A DNA stretch of 37,201 nucleotides from CAMPJM01 sp964440915 (GTDB lineage Bacteria; Bacteroidota; Bacteroidia; Cytophagales; Cyclobacteriaceae), in the NCBI GenBank assembly GCA_964440915.1, contig CAYTTV010000037.1:1-37201 (forward strand), written 5' to 3'. Below, piece by piece: positions 16,284 through 25,337 of the stretch (position 1 is the first letter of the stretch; each line of letters opens with the position of its first letter). Below the pieces are notes generated by a model, which saw nothing but the letters and a program-made list of their open reading frames with translations, searched no databases and was not told the DNA's origin. The translations under genes were made by a program, and so were the position numbers.

Positions 16284-18436
16284 TTAGTCCTCAACTGTGT
16301 CGGGCTCGATCCATCGGCCGTCCTCCCGAATTATCTCTATTAATTCATCAACGGCATTGTCAGAAGGAACAAATTTTTTGACCACTTCTTTTCCTTTATA
16401 GAGGGTAATTTTTCCCTTCCCTGATCCCACATAGCCATAGTCCGCATCGGCCATTTCACCAGGTCCATTCACGATACAGCCCATGATCCCTATTTTTACT
16501 CCCTTCAGATGGTCAGTCCTCTTCCTGATCATAGCAGTAGTCTCCTGTAAATCAAAAAGGGTACGGCCACATGAAGGACAAGAAATATACTCCGTCTTGG
16601 ACATCCTTGTCCTTGCGGCTTGTAATATACCAAAAGCCGTATTATTGTAAAGCTTTATTGTATCTAAAAGGCTGTCTTTCGACAGGTTAGAGAAAAGTTC
16701 TGTACTAAGCATTGCGCCATCTCCAAGCCCATCTATGAGCAAACCGCCAATATCTGTGCCTGCATGCAGTTGCAGCTTTTCCTCGCTCATGACCGGATAT
16801 TTCCTCATAATGACTACCGGCACATCAATGCCCCTTTCTTCTAAGGCAAAGAAGAATCTCCGTTGGTCAGCCATAGCGTGCTGGTTATCCGTATCCAATA
16901 GCACTACCAATGTGCGGTCATTTTGGAGCGTTTGGAGGACCGATTCTGAGAGATCGGAAAGCTTCATTCTTATAAAATTAAGTTGGGCATGTCGCTCTCC
17001 TGTTTCTAAAAGATTCTCAGTTGATAATAGTGGGAATTTATTGATCCGGTCTTCATGCTGTAGCCAAGTCTGATAATCCAGTATCTCTTTGAGGCCATTC
17101 GGAAGCATAAAAGCAACAGGATTGTCGGCAGAATAAATATAATCGCTACCCAAATCATTCATCTTCCACTTATCTAATAAAGGCATGTAGAAATATCCTA
17201 TGCCTTTAAAATCTTTGAGTTCGGGATCTATCAATTGACTGATATCGGCAATTACGCGAGGCACATTTTTGCTTCCAATATTGAGCACTTCCCGTGTTTT
17301 CCTTCTCTGATATTGAAAAGGATCTATAGGGCTTTCCCCTATGGAAGGGATATAGTCATGGCTTGCTCTATCATCATAACGTTCGACCATGATCTTTGCT
17401 ACAGGCGCTTCTACTTCCGGCTCTTCTGTCAAAGACACCCGAACCGTGTCGCCTAGACCATCTTCAAGTAAAGTACCAATGCCCACTGCCGACTTTATCC
17501 GACCATCTTCGCCCTCACCTGCTTCAGTAACACCTAAATGCAAAGGATAGGGTTGCAAACCTTCCTCATCCAGTTTTTGTACCAACATCCGATAGGCTTG
17601 CACCATAATCTGGGTATTGCTGGCCTTCATAGAAAGCACTATATCATAATAGTTGAACTCTTCGCAAATCCTCAAAAACTCAAGCGCTGACTCCACCATT
17701 CCTAANNNNNNNNNNNNNNNNNNNNNNNNNNNNNNNNNNNNNNNNNNNNNNNNNNNNNNNNNNNNNNNNNNNNNNNNNNNNNNNNNNNNNNNNNNNNNNN
17801 NNNNNAGTTGAACTCTTCGCAAATCCTCAAAAACTCAAGCGCTGACTCCACCATTCCTAATGGCGTGTCGCCATATCTGCTCAAAATCCTATCAGACAAC
17901 GAACCGTGGTTTGTGCCAATTCTCATGGCCGTCCCATATTCCTTACATATCTTTATGAGTGGTATAAAACGCTCCCTTATTCTTTCCAGTTCTGCTTGAT
18001 AAGTACCATCGGTATACTCGATCACCTCAAATCTCTTCTTGTCAGCATAGTTTCCTGGATTTATTCTCACTTTCTCCACAATCCTGGCTGCCAACTCGGC
18101 GGCATTGGGGGTAAAATGTATATCAGCGACCAGAGGCGTATTATATCCTCTCTTTCTCAGCTCTTTCCTAATTGCTTCCAAGTTCTGCGCTTCCTTCATG
18201 CTAGGTGCCGTGATCCGAATATATTCACAGCCAGACTCAATCATCCGAATGGATTGCTCGACCGATCCCATGGTGTCCATGGTATCTATGGTAGTCATGG
18301 ATTGTATCCTAATGGGGTTGTTACCGCCCAGAGGAACGTCACCCACCTTTACCTCTCGCGTTAGTCTTCGGGAATATGATGTGAGGCTATTGCAGTATTT
18401 TTTCAATGAAAGCACCTTTTCTTGAACTCTACCCAT
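16284..18436 (-). CDS. ispG: 4-hydroxy-3-methylbut-2-enyl diphosphate synthase, split by an artificial assembly gap
   Basis: IspG (GcpE) reduces MEcPP to HMBPP in the MEP isoprenoid pathway, using a [4Fe-4S] cluster. The N-terminal part (18436 to the gap) shows the TIM-barrel start: LTREVKVGDVPLGGNNPIRIQSMT, IRITAPS, PLVADIHFTP, VRINPGNY and MRIGTNHGSLSDR. The part after the gap continues with LSMKASN and LHLGVTEAGEGEDGRIKSAVGIG, a large central insertion typical of the Bacteroidota/plant form, and cluster ligands CPSCGR and GCIVNGPGE. The gap of 100 Ns (17706-17805) is flanked by the same 55 bases on each side. Removing Ns and one copy leaves 1998 bases, in frame, giving 665 residues with cluster cysteines at 568, 571 and 602. 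The gene is therefore very probably intact in the organism. First gene of a likely ispG/DUF6728/mmcQ transcript. Confidence 0.96.
17651..17860. other. Assembly artefact: 100-N gap between two identical 55-base copies
   Basis: Bases 17651-17705 and 17806-17860 are identical over 55 positions, with 17706-17805 all N. This is the signature of two contigs that overlap by a k-mer length but were joined by a fixed 100-N spacer. It is not a biological tandem repeat: collapsing it restores the ispG frame exactly. Confidence 0.95.
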
Positions 18437-18938
18437 ACTTTTTCAACTTTTAGCATACCCAAAGTTACAGGTTTGTAAGGACATTAAACAAGCTGGGTAC
18501 AACAATAATTCAAAAATCAGTAATTAGTGTACTAATGAAAAATACAGTGTATGAATTATAAGGAGAAATCTTGAATTTCCAGCGTTGAATGTTGAATGAA
18601 GAAATCAATTAGGAAAACAACCATCGTAAAATATTAGGCAAGTTCATTGGAGAGGATAAGCTGTAAGGGTAGTGCGATGAAACTGAGTGGCGATATTAGA
18701 TGAGAGAAGTAACTGCACAATCTTCCAAGATTACATTTTAATCAATAACATTTTCCCTTTCCGCTCGTTTTTTGATAGGATTTGTTCCTTTTGTACAACA
18801 AACCAATTTTTTGATTAATTTTAGTGCCTTAATGTACCATTAAAACCTTGATGTCAATGAAAATAAAATGATGTTGTCTCGATTTACGCTGTCAATTACT
18901 ATCTATACATTGCTTTCAGACCCATACTATTATTCCCT
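18437..18938. other. Divergent intergenic region between ispG and the EEP-family gene
   Basis: About 500 bases. It holds the ispG promoter at its left end, a degenerate TTGAAT-type repeat near 18570-18600 (ttgaatttccagcgttgaat and ttgaatga) and, at its right end, a 24-codon frame at 18868-18942 whose stop overlaps the TTG start of the next gene. I see no RNA gene or larger coding region. Confidence 0.5.
18460..18491 (-). promoter_or_regulatory. Promoter of ispG, Bacteroidota type
   Basis: Read on the minus strand: CTTG with TTG at 18491-18489, then 21 bases, then TAACTTTG at 18467-18460, which matches the TAnnTTTG -7 consensus. The predicted transcript start, about 5 bases further, leaves a short leader of roughly 20 bases before the ATG at 18436. 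Confidence 0.65.
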
Positions 18939-20018
18939 TTGAAATACATCATTTTTTTCATTGCTGTCGTTAGCCTGCTTGTATACAACTGCACGGAGAT
19001 TCCTCCGGACCGCTATTTAGTAGCTGGATTTATCACTTTTGCCATCCCAGTAGTTCTCCTGCTCAACTTAATTCTTTTTTGCATCTATTTTTTCAAGAAG
19101 CAGTACATATGCTTGGTTCCTTTGGTCATAGTAGTCATCGGTTTCAAGTTTGTAACGGCTACTTTCGCTGTCAATTTCCCAGCGAGGAATGTCGAAAAGC
19201 CTACTTTTTCTGTTCTGAGTTTCAATGCGACCATTTTTAATCACAGGGCCTATAAGTACCTAGCAGAAGATTTCCCTGTCGAAAAAACAGAAAGTTATGA
19301 AATGGTGGAATGGGTGGTGAATAACGATGCGGACATCAAATGCTTTCAGGAATTCTACAATCAGGACACTTCATCACTCTTCAATACGGTTGAAAAGCTC
19401 GCAAAAGCGGGTGAATATGATTATTACTTTTCCTCCAACACAAGGCACTGGGACAAATCGGAGGTGGGCATAGCTATTTTTTCCAGGTTTCCGATTATCC
19501 ATTCCGGAGACGTGACCTTTAAGGAAGGGAGCATCAACAGGGCAGCTTTTGCCGACATTGTGATATATGAAGACACCCTCCGCTTTGTCAACGTCCATTT
19601 AGAGTCTATGAGCCTTAGTCCTCATAACCCTATCGCCAGCAAAACTTTAGATAAAACGAAGAAAAATGTAAAAACTGTTTATTACAGACTTTCAGAAGGA
19701 TTGGTAGACCGGAGTTTCCAGGCTGCTATTATCAGGGACCTTATAGATCAGAGTCCGTATAAAGTTATCCTAGTTGGCGACTTGAATCAAACGCCCTACA
19801 GCTACGTTTATAATGCATTTAAAAAAACCATGCGCAATGCTTTTGAACAGGCAGGCAATGGTTTTGGCGTTTCTTATGGTGGTAATACCTTGTTCTTTTT
19901 GCGGATTGACAACCAGTTTTATCATCCAGGGATAAAAGCCATTGATTACAAAACACATTATGAAATGCCTTATTCTGACCATTATCCCATTGAGGCCACT
20001 TATATTTTTGAAGACTGA
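18939..20018 (+). CDS. Endonuclease/exonuclease/phosphatase (EEP) family membrane protein
   Basis: 359 residues using the TTG at 18939; no in-frame ATG exists before the upstream stop at 18864. The N-terminus holds two to three hydrophobic helices (residues 2-15, 27-50, 57-75), then an EEP domain: FSVLSFNATIFN, DIKCFQEFYNQ with the metal-binding Glu, VGIAIFSRFPI, FVNVHLES, VILVGDLNQTPYSYVY and the catalytic SDHYPIEA near the end. The canonical Asn and His/Asp residues are in place, so it should be a Mg-dependent phosphoesterase facing the periplasm, but the substrate (nucleic acid, inositol phosphate or lipid) is unknown. Convergent with the branching-enzyme gene. Confidence 0.85.
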   Translation: MKYIIFFIAVVSLLVYNCTEIPPDRYLVAGFITFAIPVVLLLNLILFCIYFFKKQYICLVPLVIVVIGFKFVTATFAVNFPARNVEKPTFSVLSFNATIFNHRAYKYLAEDFPVEKTESYEMVEWVVNNDADIKCFQEFYNQDTSSLFNTVEKLAKAGEYDYYFSSNTRHWDKSEVGIAIFSRFPIIHSGDVTFKEGSINRAAFADIVIYEDTLRFVNVHLESMSLSPHNPIASKTLDKTKKNVKTVYYRLSEGLVDRSFQAAIIRDLIDQSPYKVILVGDLNQTPYSYVYNAFKKTMRNAFEQAGNGFGVSYGGNTLFFLRIDNQFYHPGIKAIDYKTHYEMPYSDHYPIEATYIFED

Positions 20019-20124
20019 CCCCTTGGCTAACAGGTAAAAAGAAGTTGCGCTTCTGCACCTAGTACATCTGAATTTTCCAATGTGAATTGCCCACTCATCT
20101 GATGTATAAATACAAGCTTTAAAG

Positions 20125-22143
20125 TTACACCCTCTCCAAAACAAGTGCCGTCCTATTGGTCAGGTATAAGCCAATCACCTCTCTACCTTCATCCTCAAAA
20201 GTGCTATATTGTAGGCTTGTATCCACTCTTCCAAAACCGCCATAATCTTCGTCATCGCTGCTCAAAATTATCTTATAGCTTCCTGATTGGGAAGGCTGAA
20301 ATTTATAATCAAAAATAGATTTGGTAGGGTGAAAGTTGAATATAAAAATCAAACCGCCTCTACTAAAAATGATGACTTTATTGTCTTTATCCATATTGAG
20401 CTGATGGGCCGCATTTGCTTCTAGTATTTTGTGCTCCTTAATCAATGCAATCATGGCGCGGTCAAATTTCTCTAAGTACTCATACTTCAACTCAGGATTT
20501 TCGGCAAGTGACCACTGTCTTCTGGCATATTTGTGACTCCAGCCATTCCCTTCTCTTGGAAAGTCTACCCATTCAGGATGGCCAAACTCATTTCCGATAA
20601 AGTTCATATAACCCTCCCCTCCTAGCGTAATGGTAAAGAGCCTGATCATTTTATGTAAGGCCAGCCCCCTATCCACTATAATATTAGGGTCATCCTTTCG
20701 CATATGATAGTACATTTCCTTGTCCATCAGCCAAAAGGCAATCGTTTTATCCCCTACAATCGCTTGGTCATGGGATTCAGCATAAGCAATGGTCTTCTCT
20801 TTATATCTTCTGTTGACCATTATGCCCCACATTTCATGGATGTCCCAATCTTCATCCGATTTTTCTTTCAAGTAACGGATCCAAAAGTCCGGGATTCCCA
20901 TTCCCAGCCTGAAATCGAAACCAATGCCCCCTTCCAGTGGTGGCCGGCAAAGCCCTGGCATTCCACTCATATCCTCAGCAATAGCGATGGCATCGGGATT
21001 TATCTCCTTCATTAGTGTCGTGGCTAGTTGAAGGTAAACAACGGCATCTTTGTCCACGCCATCATAGAAGTATCTATCGTAATGATCAAAGGCAAGATTC
21101 CCATGGTGCTCATACAACATAGAGGTAACACCATCGAAGCGGAAGCCATCGAAACGAAACTCCTCCATCCAGTACCTTATATTCGACAATAAAAATTGCT
21201 TTACTTCCTTTTTACTATAGTTGAAAAGCATGGAATCCCAATTGGGGTGATACCCCTTCTCGCCATCGTGAAAATATTGATACTGTGTGCCATCAAAAAG
21301 GTTGAGACTTTCCGCTATGTTTTTGACGGCGTGGGAATGGACGATATCCATGATAACGGCAATGCCTTGCTGATGTGCTTGATCAATCAATGCCTTCAAC
21401 TCTTCGGGAGTGCCAAACCTACTGGATGGCGCAAAAAAATTGGAGACATGGTAGCCAAAAGAACCGTAGTATGGATGCTCTTGGATCGCCATAAGCTGGA
21501 CAGTATTATAACCCGCCTTTTTAATTCTAGGCAACACATGTTCTGCAAATTCCTTATAAGTACTTACCGCTTCTTTTTCTGATGCAATTCCAATATGCGC
21601 TTCATAAATTAAAGGTGCCTTCTTGATTTGCTTCAGTTTATGCCTACCTTTAGACCATTCGAAAGCATCAGAAGGATTCCAAAATTGCCCTGCAAAATCA
21701 TAGCTTACAGGATCTTGAACCACTCTTTTGATGTAAGCAGGTATCCTGTCCAGTTGCCCATTTCTGGCACGCACATGCACTTTCACTAAGCTTTCATGGG
21801 TCAGCTTACCGGCATAGGCACTATCAGGAAGAAAAATTTCCCATACTCCATTGTTTTTTTTCTCGAGCGGATGACTTTGCCTGTTCCAATCATTAAAATC
21901 ACCGATCAGCATCAATGCATACGCCTCTGGTGCCCATTCTCTAAAGTACCAGCCTTTTTTCCCCGCATCGTAATTAAAACCGAAAAATCGATGTGCATTG
22001 GAAAATGTCAATAAATCCTCATATTCTTTGGCTATTGCATGCAGTGCTTGTTCATATGTTTTTATTCTTTCTTCGAGTGGCTTTTGATATGGTTCCAACC
22101 ATATATCATATTCAATGATTTTGGGCATTTTTGCTTTGCTCAT
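20125..22143 (-). CDS. 1,4-alpha-glucan branching enzyme, eukaryote-like GH13_8 type
   Basis: 672 residues. It builds alpha-1,6 branches in glycogen-type glucan. Order: helical N-terminal stretch (YEQALHAIAKEYEDLLTFS), a CBM48-like module (GWYFREWAPEAYALMLIGDFNDWN, about 65-90), then the GH13 barrel: LIYEAHIGIASE, VQLMAIQEHPYYGSFGYHV, MDIVHSHAVKN, FRFDGFRFDGVTSMLYEHHG with the nucleophile Asp, AIAEDMSGMPG with the acid Glu, and YAESHDQAIVGDKT with the third catalytic Asp. Motifs such as YYGSFGYHV, GVTSMLYEHHG and AESHDQA follow the fungal/plant branching enzymes rather than E. coli GlgB. It starts 11 bases after the GH57 stop, so both are in one operon. Confidence 0.92.
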   Translation of the reverse strand: MSKAKMPKIIEYDIWLEPYQKPLEERIKTYEQALHAIAKEYEDLLTFSNAHRFFGFNYDAGKKGWYFREWAPEAYALMLIGDFNDWNRQSHPLEKKNNGVWEIFLPDSAYAGKLTHESLVKVHVRARNGQLDRIPAYIKRVVQDPVSYDFAGQFWNPSDAFEWSKGRHKLKQIKKAPLIYEAHIGIASEKEAVSTYKEFAEHVLPRIKKAGYNTVQLMAIQEHPYYGSFGYHVSNFFAPSSRFGTPEELKALIDQAHQQGIAVIMDIVHSHAVKNIAESLNLFDGTQYQYFHDGEKGYHPNWDSMLFNYSKKEVKQFLLSNIRYWMEEFRFDGFRFDGVTSMLYEHHGNLAFDHYDRYFYDGVDKDAVVYLQLATTLMKEINPDAIAIAEDMSGMPGLCRPPLEGGIGFDFRLGMGIPDFWIRYLKEKSDEDWDIHEMWGIMVNRRYKEKTIAYAESHDQAIVGDKTIAFWLMDKEMYYHMRKDDPNIIVDRGLALHKMIRLFTITLGGEGYMNFIGNEFGHPEWVDFPREGNGWSHKYARRQWSLAENPELKYEYLEKFDRAMIALIKEHKILEANAAHQLNMDKDNKVIIFSRGGLIFIFNFHPTKSIFDYKFQPSQSGSYKIILSSDDEDYGGFGRVDTSLQYSTFEDEGREVIGLYLTNRTALVLERV

Positions 22144-22154
22144 ATGTGGATTCG

Positions 22155-23396
22155 TTACGCCTCTTGAACAGGCAAGATGGCCTTTGGAGTCAATGCTCCA
22201 AGTTCATTTTTCCTTCTATTTCTTGTGTTAAGCGTTATCTCCAAATCAGAAAGTGCATTCATGTAATAAATGTATCCGTCATAGGGCGACTTGTAGGGAC
22301 TGAAGTATTTATGGACTTTGCCATCTGTGCTGCCCTTTGTGGACAAATAGTAGAAATGATCAGATGTCTGCAACTTGGCCCAAACATGCACCAAATCCAT
22401 ATTTCTTGATGTCTTCACAAGCTTTTCCAGTTCGTACACCTTTTTCAGCGCTTCCTTTTGCATGTTGTTACCGTCCCAAGCAGACAAATTTCTTTCTTGG
22501 TCCGCCCATGAAATTGGGTTATGGATATCATATACAGACCTGCTCTTGAACTTCTCCACCAATGTTGTCGGCGTTACAAAACTTAGCGAAGGATTTGCCA
22601 GCACCTTTTCTGGCAAGGCTCTAAAAAAGTCAAAAATGCCTGTATCGGCCCACTGATGCTCTCCAATGCTTTCATAATCCATAAAAAGATTGACCACATC
22701 TCCCTTACTCTCTGCCAGCCACCCTGCGAACTTCTCAGCAGTTAAGGGGTATTCAAGCCATTTCGGATCTGAAAACCGAAAACCCAAGTCATCAGAAAGC
22801 TCGTGATTCCTCAAAATCACCTTAATTTTTTCGGCATTCGGCGCCCTGTAAGGATAGTTGGGGCTTCTGCCGTTGAGGTGCCAATCTACACCTTCTGTAA
22901 TGATTCCTTTATAACCCATTTTCTCCACAAAAGCCGCCATCTCATTGTTATAAGAAAGCTCAGTGTTTCTAAACACTTTTGGTTTTTGTCCAAAGTGCTG
23001 ATGGATTTTGGCTCTGTGTAACAAAACCTGACGTCTAAATTCTTTCTTGGAGAAAAAGAAGCTCAGGGAATGATAGTAGGTCTCTCCTAAAAATTCTACG
23101 CATCCTGTGCGGGCAAGATCAATAAAGGATTGCAACACATCGGGTCGGTGATACTCCAGTTGTTCTATGAATACACCGCTGAGGGAATAGGCAATCTTGA
23201 ATTTACCTTTATGCTTCCGGATCAGCTCAAGCATCATCTTGTTGGTTGGCAAATAGCACTTCTCGGATACTTTATTGATAATCTCCCCATTCAGTTGATC
23301 ATTTTCATAAAAATGATCATGACCCAAATCAAAAAAAGAGTACTCTTTTAACCGATTGGGCTGGTGCACCTGAAAATATAAACAAATCGCTGGCAT
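22155..23396 (-). CDS. GH57 family alpha-amylase/glucanotransferase
   Basis: 413 residues from the ATG at 23396, where MPAICLYFQVHQPNRL gives the canonical GH57 start with its HQP motif; the frame could open at 23435 but the 13 extra residues are not family-like. Further family signs: GVFIEQLEYH, GCVEFLGETYYHSLSFF (with ExLGE-type motif), FRNTELSYNNEMA with the probable nucleophile Glu, GVDWHLNGRSPNYPY and VNLFMDYESIGEHQW with the probable acid Asp. GH57 enzymes act on alpha-glucans as amylases, branching enzymes or 4-alpha-glucanotransferases; which applies is not decided by sequence alone. No signal peptide, so cytoplasmic, fitting intracellular glycogen turnover with its two neighbours. 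Confidence 0.92.
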   Translation of the reverse strand: MPAICLYFQVHQPNRLKEYSFFDLGHDHFYENDQLNGEIINKVSEKCYLPTNKMMLELIRKHKGKFKIAYSLSGVFIEQLEYHRPDVLQSFIDLARTGCVEFLGETYYHSLSFFFSKKEFRRQVLLHRAKIHQHFGQKPKVFRNTELSYNNEMAAFVEKMGYKGIITEGVDWHLNGRSPNYPYRAPNAEKIKVILRNHELSDDLGFRFSDPKWLEYPLTAEKFAGWLAESKGDVVNLFMDYESIGEHQWADTGIFDFFRALPEKVLANPSLSFVTPTTLVEKFKSRSVYDIHNPISWADQERNLSAWDGNNMQKEALKKVYELEKLVKTSRNMDLVHVWAKLQTSDHFYYLSTKGSTDGKVHKYFSPYKSPYDGYIYYMNALSDLEITLNTRNRRKNELGALTPKAILPVQEA

Positions 23397-23493
23397 GATA
23401 ATTTTTTTAAAAAAAAGACAGTTATGATAAAACAATGCCTAAACATTCACATCTCTAGCAAGAGGTATTAGCCTCTCAACGAACCACTTTATT

Positions 23494-24870
23494 TCAGTTA
23501 ATTTCAGTAGCACTGGTGGTATCGGGTGCTAAAACTGAATCGAAAGCACGAAGTATTTGAATGGCAGAATGGTCCCAACTTAAGGATTTCAGGTCTTCAT
23601 ACCCTTGCTTTACCACTTTGTTCCCCAGCCTTTTGCTCTTCAATAAGTCGGTAATGTGCTGGGCCATCAAATCTACATCCCAATAGTCGGCCGTTAAAGC
23701 ACCATTGAGCACTTCTGCTGCCCCTGACTGCTTTGAGATTACCATAGGTACCCCAAACTGGGCAGCCTCCAAAGCAGAAAGCCCGAATGGTTCGGACACA
23801 GAAGGCATACAATACACGTCAGCCATGGCTAAAAGCCTATGCACCTTTTCCTTTGCAAGAAACCCCGTAAAATGAAACTTATGGCCAATTTGTCTGTAAG
23901 CGCCCGTTTCTATAAGCCTTTTCAACCTATCGCCGGTTCCGGCCACCACAAATCGCACTTTCTTGTAATTTTCAAAAACCTTTGAGGCTACCTCCAAGAA
24001 GAATTCCGGCCCTTTTTGTCCTGTTACCCTGCCAAGGAAAACTACAAGCTGCTCAGGGAAAGCTTTCTTCTCGCAATAGGCCTCCACAAAATCAACCCCA
24101 TTATGAACAGGATATATTTTATTCTTGTCAATCTGATAATGCCCAGCTATGATATCGCCCGTATAATGGCTCACGGGTATAATGACATCGGCATGTTCCA
24201 TGGCAAATTTTTCAAGGTCAAATATCCAACCTCTGCTGTTGGGGCCTCCTCTATCAAAATCCAAAGCATGCACATGCAGCGCAAGTGGTTTACCTGTCTT
24301 AAACTTCAACTCTATTCCCGCTAGAAATGTCATCCAATCGTGGGCATATATTATATCGAACTCCTTGTCGGCCACAATCCTCAATACATACCTTGCAAAA
24401 AGCTTTACTTTTTGGATTACATCCTTGCCATACATATCGCCCTTTCCAAAGGCGGCCAAAAACTCTTCAATGACCAGTGATTCCCTGATTATCCGATCCT
24501 CTTCTTTAATCGTCACATTTTCGCCCAGCCTCCGCTCTTGTCCCGTCGATACTTCCTTGGTTGAGATTTGATAGTAGGGGTCAAAATTAATATTGATATA
24601 TTCAACATTAGCAAAAGCCTCATAAGCCGATTTCTCTACAGAGCCATGCTTTTCTACAACATCACTTTTCAATAAAGTCTTTAATTCAATATTATTCAGG
24701 CCGATAAGCTTTACATTGTCCACCACAAATTCAGGATCTGTTTTGGGGAGAATAACGGTTAGATCGACATAACTGGAAAGGGATTTGGCAATTCCTAGGC
24801 AAGCTACCCCTAAGCCTCCGTTAATAATAGGTGGGAATTCCCAACCAAGCATAAGTACTTTTTTCTTCAT
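23494..24870 (-). CDS. Glycosyltransferase (GT4/GT5-like), probable glycogen synthase type
   Basis: 458 residues, GT-B fold. N-terminal KVLMLGWEFPPIINGGLGVACLGIAKSL carries the GGLG motif shared by starch/glycogen synthases and GT4 enzymes. Next come DIIYAHDWMTFLAGIELKFKTGKPLALHVHALDFDR and VIIPVSHYTGDII; the C-terminal domain shows VVFLGRVTGQKGPEFFLEV, FVVAGTGDRL, FTGFLAKEKVHRLLAMADVYCMPSVSEPFGLSALEAAQFGVPMVIS (the E-x7-E motif region) and a closing helix. It likely adds glucose to alpha-glucan using ADP- or UDP-glucose. First gene of the cluster, 97 bases ahead of GH57. No glgC is present in the window, so the sugar donor supply lies elsewhere. Confidence 0.88.
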   Translation of the reverse strand: MKKKVLMLGWEFPPIINGGLGVACLGIAKSLSSYVDLTVILPKTDPEFVVDNVKLIGLNNIELKTLLKSDVVEKHGSVEKSAYEAFANVEYININFDPYYQISTKEVSTGQERRLGENVTIKEEDRIIRESLVIEEFLAAFGKGDMYGKDVIQKVKLFARYVLRIVADKEFDIIYAHDWMTFLAGIELKFKTGKPLALHVHALDFDRGGPNSRGWIFDLEKFAMEHADVIIPVSHYTGDIIAGHYQIDKNKIYPVHNGVDFVEAYCEKKAFPEQLVVFLGRVTGQKGPEFFLEVASKVFENYKKVRFVVAGTGDRLKRLIETGAYRQIGHKFHFTGFLAKEKVHRLLAMADVYCMPSVSEPFGLSALEAAQFGVPMVISKQSGAAEVLNGALTADYWDVDLMAQHITDLLKSKRLGNKVVKQGYEDLKSLSWDHSAIQILRAFDSVLAPDTTSATEIN

Positions 24871-25153
24871 AAAAAATGTGCGAGTTCCTGTGGTTTATTA
24901 CAACAAAAGAAAAATAATAGTAAAGCTTATATGAAGTACGTTTATAACCTTCTTAAGTTAAGGTTTTGAGTAAAAATAATAAGCTCAAAAAATAGAATTG
25001 AGGGCGCAATTTACATAAACATAGCTAGATACGGATACTTCTTGCTAAAAATATTACATGCAATTAGACATGGATGAGAAATAAGTTTTCCCCGTGGCAT
25101 TATAGGCTAGCTGAAATATGAAGAAGTATAAAAAATATTGACCCATAGCTATA
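24871..25153. other. Intergenic region upstream of the glucan cluster
   Basis: About 280 AT-rich bases up to the tRNA terminator. An imperfect inverted repeat, aacctt (24946-24951) and aaggtt (24960-24965), lies about 75-95 bases before the glycosyltransferase ATG and might be an operator. No TAnnTTTG element in the right orientation was found, and no gene. Confidence 0.35.
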
Positions 25154-25187
25154 AAAAAAGCCCCAACATTTTTGTTGAGGCTTTTTT
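25154..25187 (-). terminator. Intrinsic terminator of tRNA-Lys
   Basis: Arms 25154-25168 and 25173-25187 with a TTTT/AAAA loop form a 15-bp stem; the single non-Watson-Crick position is a G-U pair in the minus-strand RNA and a C-A mismatch in the plus-strand RNA. The minus-strand transcript ends in a run of Us, and the hairpin begins one base after the tRNA 3' end. Confidence 0.85.
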
Positions 25188-25188
25188 G

Positions 25189-25261
25189 TGATCCCGCTGG
25201 GATTCGAACCCAGGACCCACGCCTTAAAAGGGCGTTGCTCTACCAGCTGAGCTACGGAATC
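25189..25261 (-). tRNA. tRNA-Lys (anticodon TTT)
   Basis: 73 bases on the minus strand. The acceptor stem GATTCCG pairs with CGGGATC with one G-T pair; discriminator base A at 25189. The D arm contains AGCTCAGCTGGTAGAGC, the anticodon loop CTTTTAA gives TTT flanked by the stem ACGCC/GGCGT, and the T arm is CTGGGTTCGAATCCCAG. CCA is not encoded, as is usual in this phylum. It is followed at once by a terminator and preceded by a good promoter, so it is a single-gene unit. Confidence 0.97.
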
Positions 25262-25306
25262 AGTACAATTTTTGGTTTTTCTTTGTCGTTTTCCTTAATT
25301 GCGATG

Positions 25307-25337
25307 CAAAGGTAGTAGGTAATGAATAAAATGCAAA
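25307..25337 (-). promoter_or_regulatory. Promoter of tRNA-Lys, Bacteroidota type
   Basis: Read on the minus strand: TTTG at 25337-25334, 19 bases, then TACCTTTG at 25314-25307. Both elements match the Bacteroidota primary-sigma consensus (TTTG, TAnnTTTG) at the preferred spacing. The -33 element lies inside the first codons of the divergent TPR/SH3 gene. Confidence 0.8.

Noticed and set aside
17706..17805. Two separate ispG-like fragments suggesting a frameshifted pseudogene
   Set aside because: The break is only Ns between identical 55-base copies; collapsing restores one frame.
17651..17860. Tandem 55-base repeat as a mobile element or recombination site
   Set aside because: Copies are identical, abut the N run exactly and lie inside a conserved coding region; an assembly overlap explains them fully.
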